A DNA stretch of 64,000 nucleotides from JBCBSP01 sp039819095 (lineage in GTDB: Bacteria; Pseudomonadota; Alphaproteobacteria; Caulobacterales; Maricaulaceae). The stretch is from positions 1 through 64,000 of the forward strand of contig JBCBSP010000010.1 in NCBI GenBank assembly GCA_039819095.1. The letters run 5' to 3'. This document shows, piece by piece, positions 1 through 8,505 of this stretch (the stretch's first letter is position 1; every line of letters starts with the position of its first letter). The notes beneath the pieces were generated by a model that saw only the letters and a program-made list of their open reading frames with translations, did not search any database and had not been told where the DNA came from. The translations under genes were made by a program, and so were the position numbers.

Positions 1-138
1 GAATGGGGCCGCGGCGATATCCGCTTCACGGTAGAAGCGCTTGAGGAATCGATCACCGCACGCCACCTGACCCGCGACGGTCGCGGCGCGGACGCCGAGC
101 TCGGCATCGGCGATGTGGCCGACGATCTGGACGGCTAA
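1..138 (+). CDS. C-terminal fragment of an unidentified protein
   Basis: The window opens inside a reading frame that ends at TAA 136-138, leaving 45 residues. The visible tail contains GDIRFTVEALEESITARH and ends in an acidic stretch (DVADDLDG). A strong hairpin terminator follows about 55 bp later, so this is the real 3' end of a transcription unit. The codon use is ordinary GC-rich coding sequence. I do not recognise the family from this short tail and assign no function. Confidence 0.6.
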   Translation, partial: EWGRGDIRFTVEALEESITARHLTRDGRGADAELGIGDVADDLDG

Positions 139-192
139 GGCCTCGCATCAGACTCAATAGCGGATCGGTCCCTAGCCTGATCCGCTGTTGCA

Positions 193-224
193 TAAAGGGC
201 GGCTCCCCCTAGGGCCGCCCTTTA
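193..224 (+). terminator. Intrinsic terminator hairpin
   Basis: A perfect 11-bp stem pairs 193-203 (TAAAGGGCGGC) with 214-224 across a 10-nt loop. The 3' arm ends in TTTA and is followed by CTTTTG. It sits between the end of the first gene (+) and the end of the DUF6491 gene (-). The A-rich 5' arm means it could serve both converging transcripts. Confidence 0.8.
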
Positions 225-280
225 CTTTTGCGTTTTGAAAACCCGCCGGGTGTTTCGCGTGTGTCCTGTGCGGGGCTAGC

Positions 281-736
281 TCAGCGCTCAGCCTCGGCCT
301 CCGCGGCCGCCTCTGCGGCGGCGCGGGCTTCGATCAGGGCTCGTGCGGCCTCTTCGCTTTCGACTTCTTCGATCGTGTCGACTGCGCAACGAAAGCCATG
401 CTCGGGGTAGATATATTCCACGAAGGGACGGCAGAGCCGCCCGAAATCGCGAAAGCTCGTGCCGATCTGTGAGCCGAAGCGCAGCTCGCTGCAATTGCTG
501 CGTGTCGTCACGAGAAAGCGCCGGCTCGCCCCCGAGCGCAGCAGCAGATGCCTGCGATCGATGACCGTGTAACCGTTGATCGGGCGCATGGAGACGCAGC
601 GCGGCGCTTCCAGCGGATCAGAGGCAGCCTCGGGCGCGTCCTGCGCCAGTCCCGCCGGACCCGCCAGCAGGGTCAGGCTTGTCGCCAGCGCCAGCACGGC
701 GCCGGTGCGCGACAGGGTGTGTGGGATGTTCGCCAT
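281..736 (-). CDS. Secreted DUF6491-family protein
   Basis: A 151-residue protein. The N-terminus is a signal peptide (MANIPHTLSRTGAVLALATS, with a likely cleavage after GLAQ). The central part contains RCVSMRPINGYTVID, which resembles the DUF6491 family of small periplasmic proteins of unknown function. Four cysteines (in RCVS, NCSE, RLCR, FRCA) may form two disulfides in the periplasm. The C-terminus is a charged Ala/Glu helix (EARAAAEAAAEAEAER). I chose ATG 736 because GGAG lies 6 nt upstream; an in-frame ATG at 748 lacks a Shine-Dalgarno sequence. It is divergent from the ThiO-like gene. The function is unknown; the family call rests on memory of the motif. Confidence 0.75.
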   Translation of the reverse strand: MANIPHTLSRTGAVLALATSLTLLAGPAGLAQDAPEAASDPLEAPRCVSMRPINGYTVIDRRHLLLRSGASRRFLVTTRSNCSELRFGSQIGTSFRDFGRLCRPFVEYIYPEHGFRCAVDTIEEVESEEAARALIEARAAAEAAAEAEAER

Positions 737-893
737 GAAGGACTCCATACATCACATGTGAATGGGCGCGGCGAGCGCCCAAGAAACCGGCTCAGCGCCA
801 GTGCGCGCGCCGAGCTCTGTCGTCATGTCTTTCAATGTTGCGCGGCTGCGTGCATTCACTCGCAGAGCCGCCCCATCGAACCTGGTCCCTGAC

Positions 894-2045
894 GTGAGTG
901 TAGCAAAGAATCATCCAAAACGCATCGTTATCGCCGGCGCAGGGGCGGCGGGGCTGACCAGCGCTTTTGTGCTGGCTGCTCGCGGCGCGCAGGTAACGGT
1001 GCTGGACGCCGGCGAGGCCGGACGCGGTGCGCTGTGGGCCTCAGGCGGCATGCTGGCGGCCGGGTTTGAGACCACGTTCGAGCTGGATGTGCCGTCCGGC
1101 GACAGGGCCCGGCTTTTCGCCGCGCTCGCCGCGCGATGCGCCCGGATCTGGCCGGAGTTTGCAGCGAAGGTCGAGCAGGCGAGCGGGCTTGATGTCGGCT
1201 ATCGCCAGATCGGCGCGCTCACTCCGGCGCGCGACCCCGCGGAAGCCGACCGTCTGGAAGCCGGGCTCGCCCGCGCCCAAGTGCTCGGCGTGGAGGTGGA
1301 GCGGTTGAGTGCAGCAGCCATGGCGGTCCGCGAGCCGGGCCTGGCGCCGGCGCGCTTCGCGCTGCGCTTCCCGATGGATGGTCAGGTGGATAATCGCCGG
1401 CTTGCCGAAGCCTTGATCGCTGCGGTCGGTCGGCTCGGCGGCGCGGTTCGAAGCGGCGCCGGTCTTGCCGCACTCGACCCTGAACGCGGCGAGGCGGTGC
1501 TGTCCAATGGCGAGCGGCTGCGCGCCGATTCCGTGATCCTTGCGACCGGGGCGGCGGCCGGGCTGGCGGGGCTGGCCGGGGTGAGCGAGATTGAACCAGT
1601 CAAGGGTCAGATGCTGAGCCTTCGCGCCGCCCCCGGCACAGCCCCGGCTCAGGTTATCCGGGCGCTGGACGTGTATCTCGCCGCAAAGCCGGATGGGCGG
1701 GTTGTGATCGGGGCGACCAGCGAGCCGGGGGCCGCAGACCTGACCACGGACAGCCAGGCCATCGAAGCGCTGAAGGCGCGCGCCATAGCCTTGGCGCCGG
1801 GCCTTGCGCGCGCGCAGGAGATGGAGCGCTGGGCGGGCCTTCGCCCTCGTGCGCGCGGCGGGTTTCCGCTCGTTGGCCTGACGCCGGCGAGCACTGAACG
1901 CCTGCGCATCATCGCGGCTGTGGGCGGGTACCGAAATGGCGTTCTGCTGGCGCCGGCCATGGCCGAGGCGGCTGAAGCGGCGGTGATGGGTGAGGACAGC
2001 GCCTGGCCCGTCGCCTTCATGCCGAACGGCTCCGATCAGGCTTAA
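894..2045 (+). CDS. thiO: FAD-dependent glycine oxidase-like protein (ThiO family)
   Basis: A DAO-superfamily flavoprotein predicted to oxidise glycine or another small amino acid to the imine; in thiamine synthesis ThiO supplies dehydroglycine. It opens with the Rossmann dinucleotide motif GAGAAG about 14 residues from the chosen start. It continues with ASGGMLAAGFE and ends with the C-terminal FAD motif GLRPRARGGFPLVG and GGYRNGVLLAP, typical of ThiO. The start is uncertain. GTG 894 gives a normal short lead into the FAD motif and leaves about 157 bp for divergent promoters. ATG 825 or ATG 762 would add an unusual Arg-rich extension. No other thi gene is nearby, so a more general D-amino-acid or sarcosine oxidase role is possible. 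Confidence 0.75.
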   Translation: MSVAKNHPKRIVIAGAGAAGLTSAFVLAARGAQVTVLDAGEAGRGALWASGGMLAAGFETTFELDVPSGDRARLFAALAARCARIWPEFAAKVEQASGLDVGYRQIGALTPARDPAEADRLEAGLARAQVLGVEVERLSAAAMAVREPGLAPARFALRFPMDGQVDNRRLAEALIAAVGRLGGAVRSGAGLAALDPERGEAVLSNGERLRADSVILATGAAAGLAGLAGVSEIEPVKGQMLSLRAAPGTAPAQVIRALDVYLAAKPDGRVVIGATSEPGAADLTTDSQAIEALKARAIALAPGLARAQEMERWAGLRPRARGGFPLVGLTPASTERLRIIAAVGGYRNGVLLAPAMAEAAEAAVMGEDSAWPVAFMPNGSDQA

Positions 2046-2056
2046 CGAAGCGTTAT
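2042..2056 (+). promoter_or_regulatory. CtrA-like box (TTAA-N7-TTAT)
   Basis: TTAA 2042-2045, seven bases, then TTAT 2053-2056, about 58 bp upstream of the lytic transglycosylase start. It matches the Caulobacter CtrA consensus TTAA-N7-TTAA with one mismatch. It overlaps the stop codon of the upstream gene (TAA 2043-2045). In Caulobacterales CtrA controls flagellar and cell-envelope genes, which fits the downstream gene, but a one-mismatch site is weak evidence by itself. Confidence 0.35.
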
Positions 2057-2113
2057 CGGCGATTGTCCAAGCTTAATGCGTTACGATTCGCTGGGCGCCT
2101 GGCAGGACTGATC

Positions 2114-2917
2114 ATGGCCGAATTCCCGCTTATATCCTCTCAAGCCTCGTCCGCGGCTGGTTCGGCAGGCTCTCCGGTGCGCTTCATCGCTGAAGCGGCG
2201 CGCGCCACGGGCGTCGATTTCGACTTCCTGATGCGCACCGCCGCGCGTGAGAGCAATTTTGATCCGGATGCGCGCGCGCGCACGTCTTCCGCATCGGGCA
2301 TGTTTCAGTTCATCGAGCAGACCTGGCTGGCGATGATGTCGCGCCATGGCGAGAAGCATGGCGTGGCGGATCTGTCCAAGGCGATCGACCAGCGCAGCGA
2401 TGGTCGTTTCCAGGTCACTGATCCGGCCAAGCGAGACGCCATCCTCGATCTGCGATTTGATGCAGGCCTGTCCAGCCGCTTGGCCGGCGAGCTTGCCAAT
2501 GAAAACGCGGCCTCGCTGCGCACGGCGCTGGGTCGCGAGCCGACGCGCGGCGAGCTCTATGCCGCGCATTTTCTTGGCGCCAGCGGCGCGGCCGAGCTGA
2601 TCCAGGCCGCCCAGAGTCAGCCGGGGCTGCGCGCTGACACGCTGTTTCCAGCGGCGGCGGAGGCCAACCGGCCCATCTTCTACGAACAGGGCCGCGCGAG
2701 AAGCGTTCAGGAGGTGCTCGACCGGCTGGTGCAGCTGGAGGAGGGGGCTCCGCCGCGACCCCTTGAGGGAAATGTGACCGCGCCGGCGGCTCCGACCCAT
2801 GCCGCCCCCTTCCAAACCCCGGTTCGAGGCCCGGTGACCGGCGGCGTGCTGTCGCCGGCCCTGGTGGAGATTCTCGCCTCGCTGGACGTGCCGGGCGGGC
2901 GTAAAGACGAGCGCTGA
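2114..2917 (+). CDS. Lytic transglycosylase (SLT domain), possibly flagellum-linked
   Basis: A 267-residue protein predicted to cleave peptidoglycan glycan strands. The SLT fold is marked by ARESNFDPDARARTSSASG, with the catalytic Glu in the first motif, followed by GMFQFIEQTW and a later AAHFLGASGAAELI. I chose ATG 2114 (MAEFPLISSQ); a TTG at 2063 would add 17 residues. No signal peptide is seen with either start. Flagellum-associated muramidases in alphaproteobacteria can leave the cell through the flagellar export apparatus, which may explain this. The C-terminus is a Pro-rich linker plus a short helix. Neighbours are a DUF2336 gene and phosphorelay genes. It may be a PleA-type enzyme of polar organelle assembly, but I cannot confirm orthology. 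Confidence 0.75.
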   Translation: MAEFPLISSQASSAAGSAGSPVRFIAEAARATGVDFDFLMRTAARESNFDPDARARTSSASGMFQFIEQTWLAMMSRHGEKHGVADLSKAIDQRSDGRFQVTDPAKRDAILDLRFDAGLSSRLAGELANENAASLRTALGREPTRGELYAAHFLGASGAAELIQAAQSQPGLRADTLFPAAAEANRPIFYEQGRARSVQEVLDRLVQLEEGAPPRPLEGNVTAPAAPTHAAPFQTPVRGPVTGGVLSPALVEILASLDVPGGRKDER

Positions 2918-2983
2918 TCTGCAAGGTCTCGTTAAGGGTTTCGCCTCAGGCTTGTCGGTGAAGTTATCTGGGGATACTCCGCC

Positions 2984-4135
2984 ATGAGCGTGACACAGCT
3001 TCGCGCAAGGCTGACGCGTGACGACATCGCGCGCCTGACCGCAGACACCGATCCCGAAGCGCGCGCCATCGCGGCGCGGAAGCTGTGCACGCGCATCGCC
3101 GGCAAGTCCCTGTCCGATGAGGAGCGCGGTGCGGCTGAAGCCATCCTGCGCATTCTGGCCGAAGACGCAGCGGAGATCGTGCGTCGCGCCATGGCCGTGA
3201 CCCTGAAACGCTCGGCCCATCTGCCGCGCGATGTGGCGCGTCGACTGGCCGACGATGTCGAGTCCATCGCGGTGCCGGTCATCGTGGAATCGCCCTCCCT
3301 CATGGATGAGGATCTGGTCGAGATCGTGCGCAACGGCGCCGCGATCCGCCAGACCGCCGTGGCCTCGCGCGCCAGCGTATCCGCCCCGGTGGTGAAGGAA
3401 ATCGTCATGCGCGGTTCGGCCAGCGCCGTTGGCGCGGCTGCAGCCAATGACGGCGCGGCGTTCGACAGCGACTGTTATGCGATCACCCTGAAGCGGTTTG
3501 ATCAGCGGGCCGATGTGCTGGAACGCTTTGTGGATCGCAAGACCCTGCCGCTTGAGGTCACCGAACGTCTGATCTCGCGCATCTCCGATGAAGCGATGCA
3601 AAGGCTGGTCTCGCGCCACGCCCTGCCGGCCCAGCTCGCGGTGGAGCTGTCAGAGGGTGCGCGAGAGCGCGCGACGATCGACCTGGTGGAGCAGGCGGGT
3701 CTGTCTGATGACCCCCGGCGTTTTGTTCAGCAGCTTCAGATGAATGGACGGCTCAGCCCGTCACTCATCCTGCGCGCGCTGTTCAGGGGCCATATCAGCT
3801 TCTTTGAGCACGCGATCGCCGAGCTTGCCGGCGTCGATCACGCCAAGGCCTGGATGTTGATCCATGACGCCGGACCGCTCGGCCTGCAGGCGGTGTTCGA
3901 CCGGACTGGTCTGCCGCCGCGCATCCTGTCCGCGATCAAGGCTGCCCTGAGCGCCTATCACTCGCTGGAGGTCGGTCCGGGCGGGCCCGGCGATGCGGCG
4001 CGTTTCCGCAAGCGCCTGACCGAGCGTATCTTCACCCAGTTTCAGGGCGCGCCAGAAGCTGATCTGATGTACTGCCTGGAACGGCTTGATGAAGACCGCG
4101 CCCTGATCGACGAGCCGGTTCGCGTCGCGTCCTGA
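2984..4135 (+). CDS. DUF2336 domain protein
   Basis: A 383-residue, all-helical cytoplasmic protein made of HEAT-like repeats (for example PEARAIAARKLCTRIAG, LSRLISRIS-type pairs, and VSAPVVKEIVMRG). This matches the alphaproteobacterial DUF2336 family, whose function is not settled. It starts 66 bp after the lytic transglycosylase and probably shares its transcript. Family members are often near chemotaxis, flagellar or cell-cycle genes, consistent with the Hpt and response-regulator genes facing it. No catalytic motif is visible. The start ATG 2984 is well supported by family-like N-terminal spacing (MSVTQLRARLTRDD). Confidence 0.75.
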   Translation: MSVTQLRARLTRDDIARLTADTDPEARAIAARKLCTRIAGKSLSDEERGAAEAILRILAEDAAEIVRRAMAVTLKRSAHLPRDVARRLADDVESIAVPVIVESPSLMDEDLVEIVRNGAAIRQTAVASRASVSAPVVKEIVMRGSASAVGAAAANDGAAFDSDCYAITLKRFDQRADVLERFVDRKTLPLEVTERLISRISDEAMQRLVSRHALPAQLAVELSEGARERATIDLVEQAGLSDDPRRFVQQLQMNGRLSPSLILRALFRGHISFFEHAIAELAGVDHAKAWMLIHDAGPLGLQAVFDRTGLPPRILSAIKAALSAYHSLEVGPGGPGDAARFRKRLTERIFTQFQGAPEADLMYCLERLDEDRALIDEPVRVAS

Positions 4136-4226
4136 CAGCAAACAGGAACGCCGCAACGCCTGTCTTCACGGTCATGTCGCGTTCTGAGTCTTCGAACTGT
4201 CTGGTCAGGCTTCAGCTGTCGGGCTG

Positions 4227-4721
4227 TCAGCCGGGCGGGCCAACCAGATCGGTGACACGGGTTTCCAGCTCTTCGGCAAGCTGACGTCCGACCGGGTTGT
4301 CGTCGGTGCGGATATTCTGGCGCAACGCCGCGCTGATCGCGCCGACATGGGCGCCGACAAGTTCAGCAGGAACCTTGGCGCGCTTTTCATCGCTTTCGAT
4401 CAGGCGCGCCAGAGAAGCGGCCATGCGCGTGATGATCGGGAACTCATAGGTCGTTCCGAGCCCGCGCAGATCATGGGCGACGATGAAGAGCTGATCGCCG
4501 GCTTCGCCGACAAGGCCGGCTGCCCCGGTGCGTGCGAAGGCGGCTTCCAGCTTCGCGACTTCCTCGCCGAGCCAGTCCTTGAATTCAACCTTCATTTGGT
4601 CAATCGCGGCTTCGGCCCGTGCGATCGCACTGGGATCGGCCGGCGCAATGCGTCCGCCGACCTTCACGCGCAGCATGTTGGGCGGAGTGATGATCTCAAT
4701 CGGCTTTTCGCGTTGCGCCAT
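4227..4721 (-). CDS. Histidine phosphotransfer (Hpt) protein
   Basis: A 164-residue single-domain protein with the Hpt signature FIVAHDLRGLGTTYEF; His83 is the predicted phospho-accepting residue. The rest is a four-helix bundle (around residues 33-70 and 95-160). It would pass phosphate between a histidine-kinase receiver and a response regulator. The gene lies 36 bp downstream of a CheY-like regulator and is probably co-transcribed with it, so the two may be partners. The N-terminal 30 residues (ITPPNMLRVKVGGRIAP) are not part of the Hpt core. The specific pathway is unknown. Confidence 0.8.
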   Translation of the reverse strand: MAQREKPIEIITPPNMLRVKVGGRIAPADPSAIARAEAAIDQMKVEFKDWLGEEVAKLEAAFARTGAAGLVGEAGDQLFIVAHDLRGLGTTYEFPIITRMAASLARLIESDEKRAKVPAELVGAHVGAISAALRQNIRTDDNPVGRQLAEELETRVTDLVGPPG

Positions 4722-4757
4722 GTAGAAGGCTCCAGCTTTTCAGGTCTTGTGTCAGGC

Positions 4758-5270
4758 TTAGATGACGGGATCGTCGCGGCGTTCCGGCCCCAGATAGTCG
4801 CCGTCCCCGCGGCGTCGACGATCAGGGCCGAAGAAGACTTTGGTTCGTACGAAGGGGCGGGGGCGGTTCACGATGGACTGGATGCGCCGGTAGAGGTTTT
4901 CAGAGGAAAACGGTTTGGCGAGAAACTCGGTGACTCCCGCATCGCGCGCCTCATGAACGCGCGAGGGCTCCGCATAGGCGGTGAGCATGATGACCGGCAT
5001 ATAAGGAGTCGGGCTCTGCTCGGGGTCGCGCATGATCTTCACCAACTCGATTCCGTCCACAGGGCTCATCTTCCAGTCGCTGATCACCAGATCGATCGCA
5101 TCGCCGCGTAAAATTTCCATGGCGCGCTTAGCCCCGTCCGCCTCGAACACGTTTTCGCATCCGAAGGCGCCGAGGATCGCGCGCACCAACCCTCGCATCG
5201 CCGCGTTATCATCGACGATGAGAACGCGAAGGTTGGCCAAGGCCTGATCGGGTTTGACTTCGCTCCCCAC
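4758..5270 (-). CDS. CheY-like response regulator with basic C-terminal tail
   Basis: A 170-residue protein. Residues 14-135 are a receiver domain with acidic pocket D20/D21, phospho-acceptor D65 (DLVISDWKM), T97 (MLTAY) and K119 (LAKPF). There is no DNA-binding output domain. The last 35 residues are a charged tail with FFGPDRRRR and GPERR motifs, a type of extension seen on several alphaproteobacterial stand-alone receivers. It is followed by the Hpt gene, so it probably acts in the same phosphorelay. A CtrA-like box lies about 45 bp upstream. NAD kinase is encoded upstream on the same strand with an 88-bp gap. Confidence 0.85.
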   Translation of the reverse strand: MGSEVKPDQALANLRVLIVDDNAAMRGLVRAILGAFGCENVFEADGAKRAMEILRGDAIDLVISDWKMSPVDGIELVKIMRDPEQSPTPYMPVIMLTAYAEPSRVHEARDAGVTEFLAKPFSSENLYRRIQSIVNRPRPFVRTKVFFGPDRRRRGDGDYLGPERRDDPVI

Positions 5271-5312
5271 GACACACCCCTTAACTTGGCGAAGAGCATA
5301 GCCGGTGATTGC

Positions 5313-5327
5313 TTAATGTCGCGCTAA
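5313..5327 (-). promoter_or_regulatory. CtrA-like box upstream of the response regulator
   Basis: Read on the minus strand it is TTAG-CGCGACA-TTAA, one mismatch from TTAA-N7-TTAA. It lies 43-57 bp before the response-regulator start, a typical promoter-proximal position. A second imperfect box precedes the lytic transglycosylase. Binding is inferred from the consensus only. Confidence 0.35.
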
Positions 5328-5358
5328 GGCGGGAGCTCGCAGGGTAGCGCTTCGGGGC

Positions 5359-6123
5359 TCAGGTCGAAAACTGTTCCAGAAGAATGCGTTCATCCAGCGC
5401 CCGGCCGGCATCAAACAGCATGGTCAGCGTGATGTCGGCTGCTTCGCGCACGCACACATGGGCGATTTCACGGAACTCGGTATTGTCCGCCACGGCGGAT
5501 ACCGGGCGCTTGTCAGGTTCCAGAACGTCGAAGCGCACCTCGCAGGAATGGCGCAGGAGCGCGCCGCGCCAGCGCCTCGGACGGAAGGCGCTGATCGGCG
5601 TGAGCGCCAGCAGCTGCGCGTCGATCGGCAGGATCGGGCCGTGGGCTGAGAAATTGTAGGCCGTGGAGCCGGCTGCCGTTGCGACAAGCACGCCGTCGGC
5701 GGCGAGCTCGCCCATGCGCACCGTGCCGTCAATGGCGATCCGAATTTTGGCCGTCTGCCGGGTTTCGCGCAGCAACGAGACCTCGTTGATCGCCAGCGCG
5801 CTGAATGTGGATCCGCCAGTGCACTGACCTTCAGCGCGCAGCGGATGGATGTGCGCGCGTTCAGCCTTCTCCAGCCTGGCGATCAGATCGTCGTCATCCG
5901 GTTCATTCATCAAGAACCCGACCGAGCCGAAGTTCATGCCGTAGACCGGCAGGTCCAGTTCGCGCTGCATGACGGTATGAAGCGCGTCGAGCATGCAGCC
6001 ATCTCCGCCTAGCGCGACCAGCACATCGGCGTCTTCAAGCGCGTTTTCGCCATACCGCCTGACGAGATCGTCATGAGCGGTCTGCGCGTCCGGACGCGGT
6101 GCGGCGTGAAAAGCAAGGCGCAT
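5359..6123 (-). CDS. nadK: NAD kinase
   Basis: A 254-residue cytoplasmic enzyme that phosphorylates NAD to NADP with ATP. Diagnostic motifs are GGDG at residues 39-42 (LVALGGDGCMLDALH), the NE/D motif region ALAINEVSLLRE, and the nucleotide-binding loop DGVLVATAAGSTAYNFSAHG. The length and order fit the short alphaproteobacterial NadK. It starts at ATG 6123. It reads towards the response-regulator and Hpt genes, with an 88-bp spacer holding a putative regulatory box. Confidence 0.93.
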   Translation of the reverse strand: MRLAFHAAPRPDAQTAHDDLVRRYGENALEDADVLVALGGDGCMLDALHTVMQRELDLPVYGMNFGSVGFLMNEPDDDDLIARLEKAERAHIHPLRAEGQCTGGSTFSALAINEVSLLRETRQTAKIRIAIDGTVRMGELAADGVLVATAAGSTAYNFSAHGPILPIDAQLLALTPISAFRPRRWRGALLRHSCEVRFDVLEPDKRPVSAVADNTEFREIAHVCVREAADITLTMLFDAGRALDERILLEQFST

Positions 6124-6313
6124 GAGGTCTGCCTAAGTGAAGGGCGAAAAGGGTCGATCCGGCCCATTGATTGAAACCACAGCCGCGCGTGTGCGCAAGG
6201 CCGGGCCTGCGACTCTGGTCGGGGTTGCGCCGCGCGCATGAGCGGTCCACCCTGATCAGATTGCAAGACAGCCGCCGTGCTTTTTCAGTGCGCCGGCGAG
6301 CCGGGGTGGTCTG

Positions 6314-7570
6314 GTGGCCAGAGATCTCGACACCTTCAACGAAGATCTGAAGGATCGCTTCTGCGCGGTCCGGGGGCGCTCTGAGGCCTTTGCCGCGCCC
6401 TTGTCGGCGGAGGACATGACCGTCCAGTCCATGTGCGACGCCTCGCCGACAAAATGGCATCTGGCGCACACGACCTGGTTCTGGGAAACCTTTCTGCTTG
6501 CGCCTTGCGCGCCAGGCTACCAGCCTTTCGACCCGGCCTTCTGCTTTCTGTTCAACTCCTACTATGAGGGCGTCGGCGAGCGCCATTCGCGCCCGGAGCG
6601 CGGCTTGCTGACCCGGCCGGGCATCGCGCGGATACTGGAGTATCGCGAAGCGGTGACCTCGGCGGTCGGTGAATGGCTGGAAACGACCGATGCGCAGACG
6701 GTTTCGCAGGCGCGTGCGGTGATTGAGACCGGCATCGCCCATGAGGAGCAGCATCAAGAATTACTGCTGACCGACATCAAGCACGCGATTTCACGCCACC
6801 CTTTCGATCAGGCTGTCTATCCGCGCGCCGCGCCGGCCAGGCGCCCTGCGCCGGCGCTGAACTGGCGTCGCTTCAAGTGCGGGATGGTCGAGCTGGGCCA
6901 TGAGGGCGCGCAGTTCGCCTTCGACAATGAGGGGCCGCGCCATCGCGCCCTGCTGCACCCCTTCGCCCTGGCGTCGCGGCCTGTGACCAATGGGGAGTAC
7001 GCCCAGTTCATCGCCGATGGCGGCTATCGCACGGCCTCGCTGTGGTTGTCGGACGGCTGGTCACGGATCAGCGAGGAGGGACGTGCAGCCCCGCTCTACT
7101 GGCGCGGCAGCGATTCAGGCTGGCGCGAGCGCACGCTGCACGGCGAAATCGATCTCGATCCGGATGCGCCGGTCAGCCATATCGACTTTTTCGAAGCCAA
7201 CGCCTTCGCCAGCTGGGCTGACGCGCGTCTGCCTACGGAGTTTGAGTGGGAGCACGGCGCGGCGGACGCCGATCCGCAGGCCGTACACTGGGCCGAACCG
7301 GGCGAATGGCTTCACCCAACCGGCGAAGACGCCGGGTGTTTCGGCGGCGTGTGGGAATGGACGCGGTCAGATTACGCGCCTTATCCGGGCTATCGCGCGC
7401 CTGAAGGCGCGATCAGCGAGTATAATGGCAAGTTCATGTGCGGGCAGTATGTGCTGCGCGGCGGGTCGCGCCTGACCCCTCCGGGGCATATGCGCGCGAG
7501 CTATCGCAATTTCATGTATCCGGGCGCGCAGTGGCAGATGAGCGGGCTGAGGCTGGCGCGCGATCTGTGA
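6314..7570 (+). CDS. egtB: Ergothioneine biosynthesis protein EgtB (sulfoxide synthase)
   Basis: A 418-residue non-haem iron enzyme that joins hercynine to a thiol donor using O2. The N-terminal DinB-like domain carries the iron ligands: His52 (WHLAHTTWFWE) and the HxxxHxE motif H143/H147/E149 (HEEQHQE). The C-terminal half is a formylglycine-generating-enzyme-like fold (RPVTNGEYAQFIADGG, PTEFEWEHGA, GGVWEWTRSDYAPYPGY, YVLRGGS). The start is GTG 6314; no in-frame ATG lies nearby. No egtD (histidine trimethyltransferase) is next to it, which is unusual because the two are normally paired. The thiol donor (cysteine or gamma-glutamylcysteine) cannot be read from the sequence. Confidence 0.9.
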   Translation: MARDLDTFNEDLKDRFCAVRGRSEAFAAPLSAEDMTVQSMCDASPTKWHLAHTTWFWETFLLAPCAPGYQPFDPAFCFLFNSYYEGVGERHSRPERGLLTRPGIARILEYREAVTSAVGEWLETTDAQTVSQARAVIETGIAHEEQHQELLLTDIKHAISRHPFDQAVYPRAAPARRPAPALNWRRFKCGMVELGHEGAQFAFDNEGPRHRALLHPFALASRPVTNGEYAQFIADGGYRTASLWLSDGWSRISEEGRAAPLYWRGSDSGWRERTLHGEIDLDPDAPVSHIDFFEANAFASWADARLPTEFEWEHGAADADPQAVHWAEPGEWLHPTGEDAGCFGGVWEWTRSDYAPYPGYRAPEGAISEYNGKFMCGQYVLRGGSRLTPPGHMRASYRNFMYPGAQWQMSGLRLARDL

Positions 7571-7654
7571 CCGGGCCAGTCGGCGCGGTTTGACCTCGAC
7601 GCCCATCAGAGCGATCTTTCCGATTGATCTCAGTTCAGTGGGTTGGAGACTATC

Positions 7655-8425
7655 ATGGATGATGCCGCTGCGGTTTCGGTGAAGGATCAGGTCGACGAGG
7701 CCGAATGGAAGGCGCGCTGCGATCTGGCGGCGCTTTACCGGCTGTGCTTCACGCATGGCTGGGATGATCTGTTCTTCACTCACATCTCCATGCGGGTCCC
7801 CGGCCCCGAGGAGCATTTTCTGATCAACCCGTTCGGGCTTTTGTTCGAGGATGTGACGGCGTCCAACCTTGTGAAGGTGGACATTGAGGGCAATGTGTTG
7901 CCGCCCAGCCGCTACGGTATCAACCCGGCGGGCTTCACCATCCATTCCGCCATTCATGAAGCGCGCCCCGACGTGGCGGTGGCCATGCATCTGCACACTG
8001 ATCAGGGCGTTGCGGTCGCGGCGCAAAAGCGCGGGCTCCTGCCGATCTCCCAGCTGGCGATGAATGTGATGAAGGACGTTGTCTATCACGAGTATGAGGG
8101 CATCGCGCTGGACCATGACGAGAAGGCGCGCCTGGTCGCCGATCTGGGCAAGCATCATCTGATGATCCTGCGTAATCACGGCACGCTGACCGTGGGCGAT
8201 CACCCGTTCTCTGCATACTTGCGCATGTATCTTCTGGAACGGGCCTGCAAGATCCAGACAATGGCGCAGGGCAGCGGCGCCGATCTGATCGAATGGGATC
8301 AAACCATGCAGGACCGCGTCTATGCCCAGGGCGAGGAAGGCATCACCAACGATCTCTTCAAGGAGATCGCCTGGGCCGCGCTTCTGGACCGTGTGCGGCG
8401 CCAAAGCCCCGGCTTTGATAGCTGA
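7655..8425 (+). CDS. Class II aldolase/adducin-family protein
   Basis: A 256-residue cytoplasmic protein of the class II aldolase/adducin fold, whose members are zinc-dependent aldolases, epimerases or decarboxylases acting on sugars and hydroxy acids. The metal-binding signature is AMHLHTDQGVAVAA, and the third histidine lies in LRNHGTLTVGD. ATG 7655 is chosen because GGAG lies 6 nt upstream; a TTG at 7643 is less likely. No dedicated sugar-catabolic genes are adjacent and the substrate cannot be predicted. It is tandem to egtB but separated by an 84-bp gap. Confidence 0.85.
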   Translation: MDDAAAVSVKDQVDEAEWKARCDLAALYRLCFTHGWDDLFFTHISMRVPGPEEHFLINPFGLLFEDVTASNLVKVDIEGNVLPPSRYGINPAGFTIHSAIHEARPDVAVAMHLHTDQGVAVAAQKRGLLPISQLAMNVMKDVVYHEYEGIALDHDEKARLVADLGKHHLMILRNHGTLTVGDHPFSAYLRMYLLERACKIQTMAQGSGADLIEWDQTMQDRVYAQGEEGITNDLFKEIAWAALLDRVRRQSPGFDS

Positions 8426-8505
8426 TCGCCCCTAAGGCGAAAAAATTCTGGACATTCTCCCTTTTAGAGTGAGGAGTGCGGGCAGGTTTCCCATGAGGTA
8501 TCGGC

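Noticed and set aside
2081..3619. A 512-codon minus-strand frame opposite the lytic transglycosylase and DUF2336 genes
   Set aside because: Low-complexity His/Arg/Gly-rich translation with no domain; the sense-strand genes have clear motifs.
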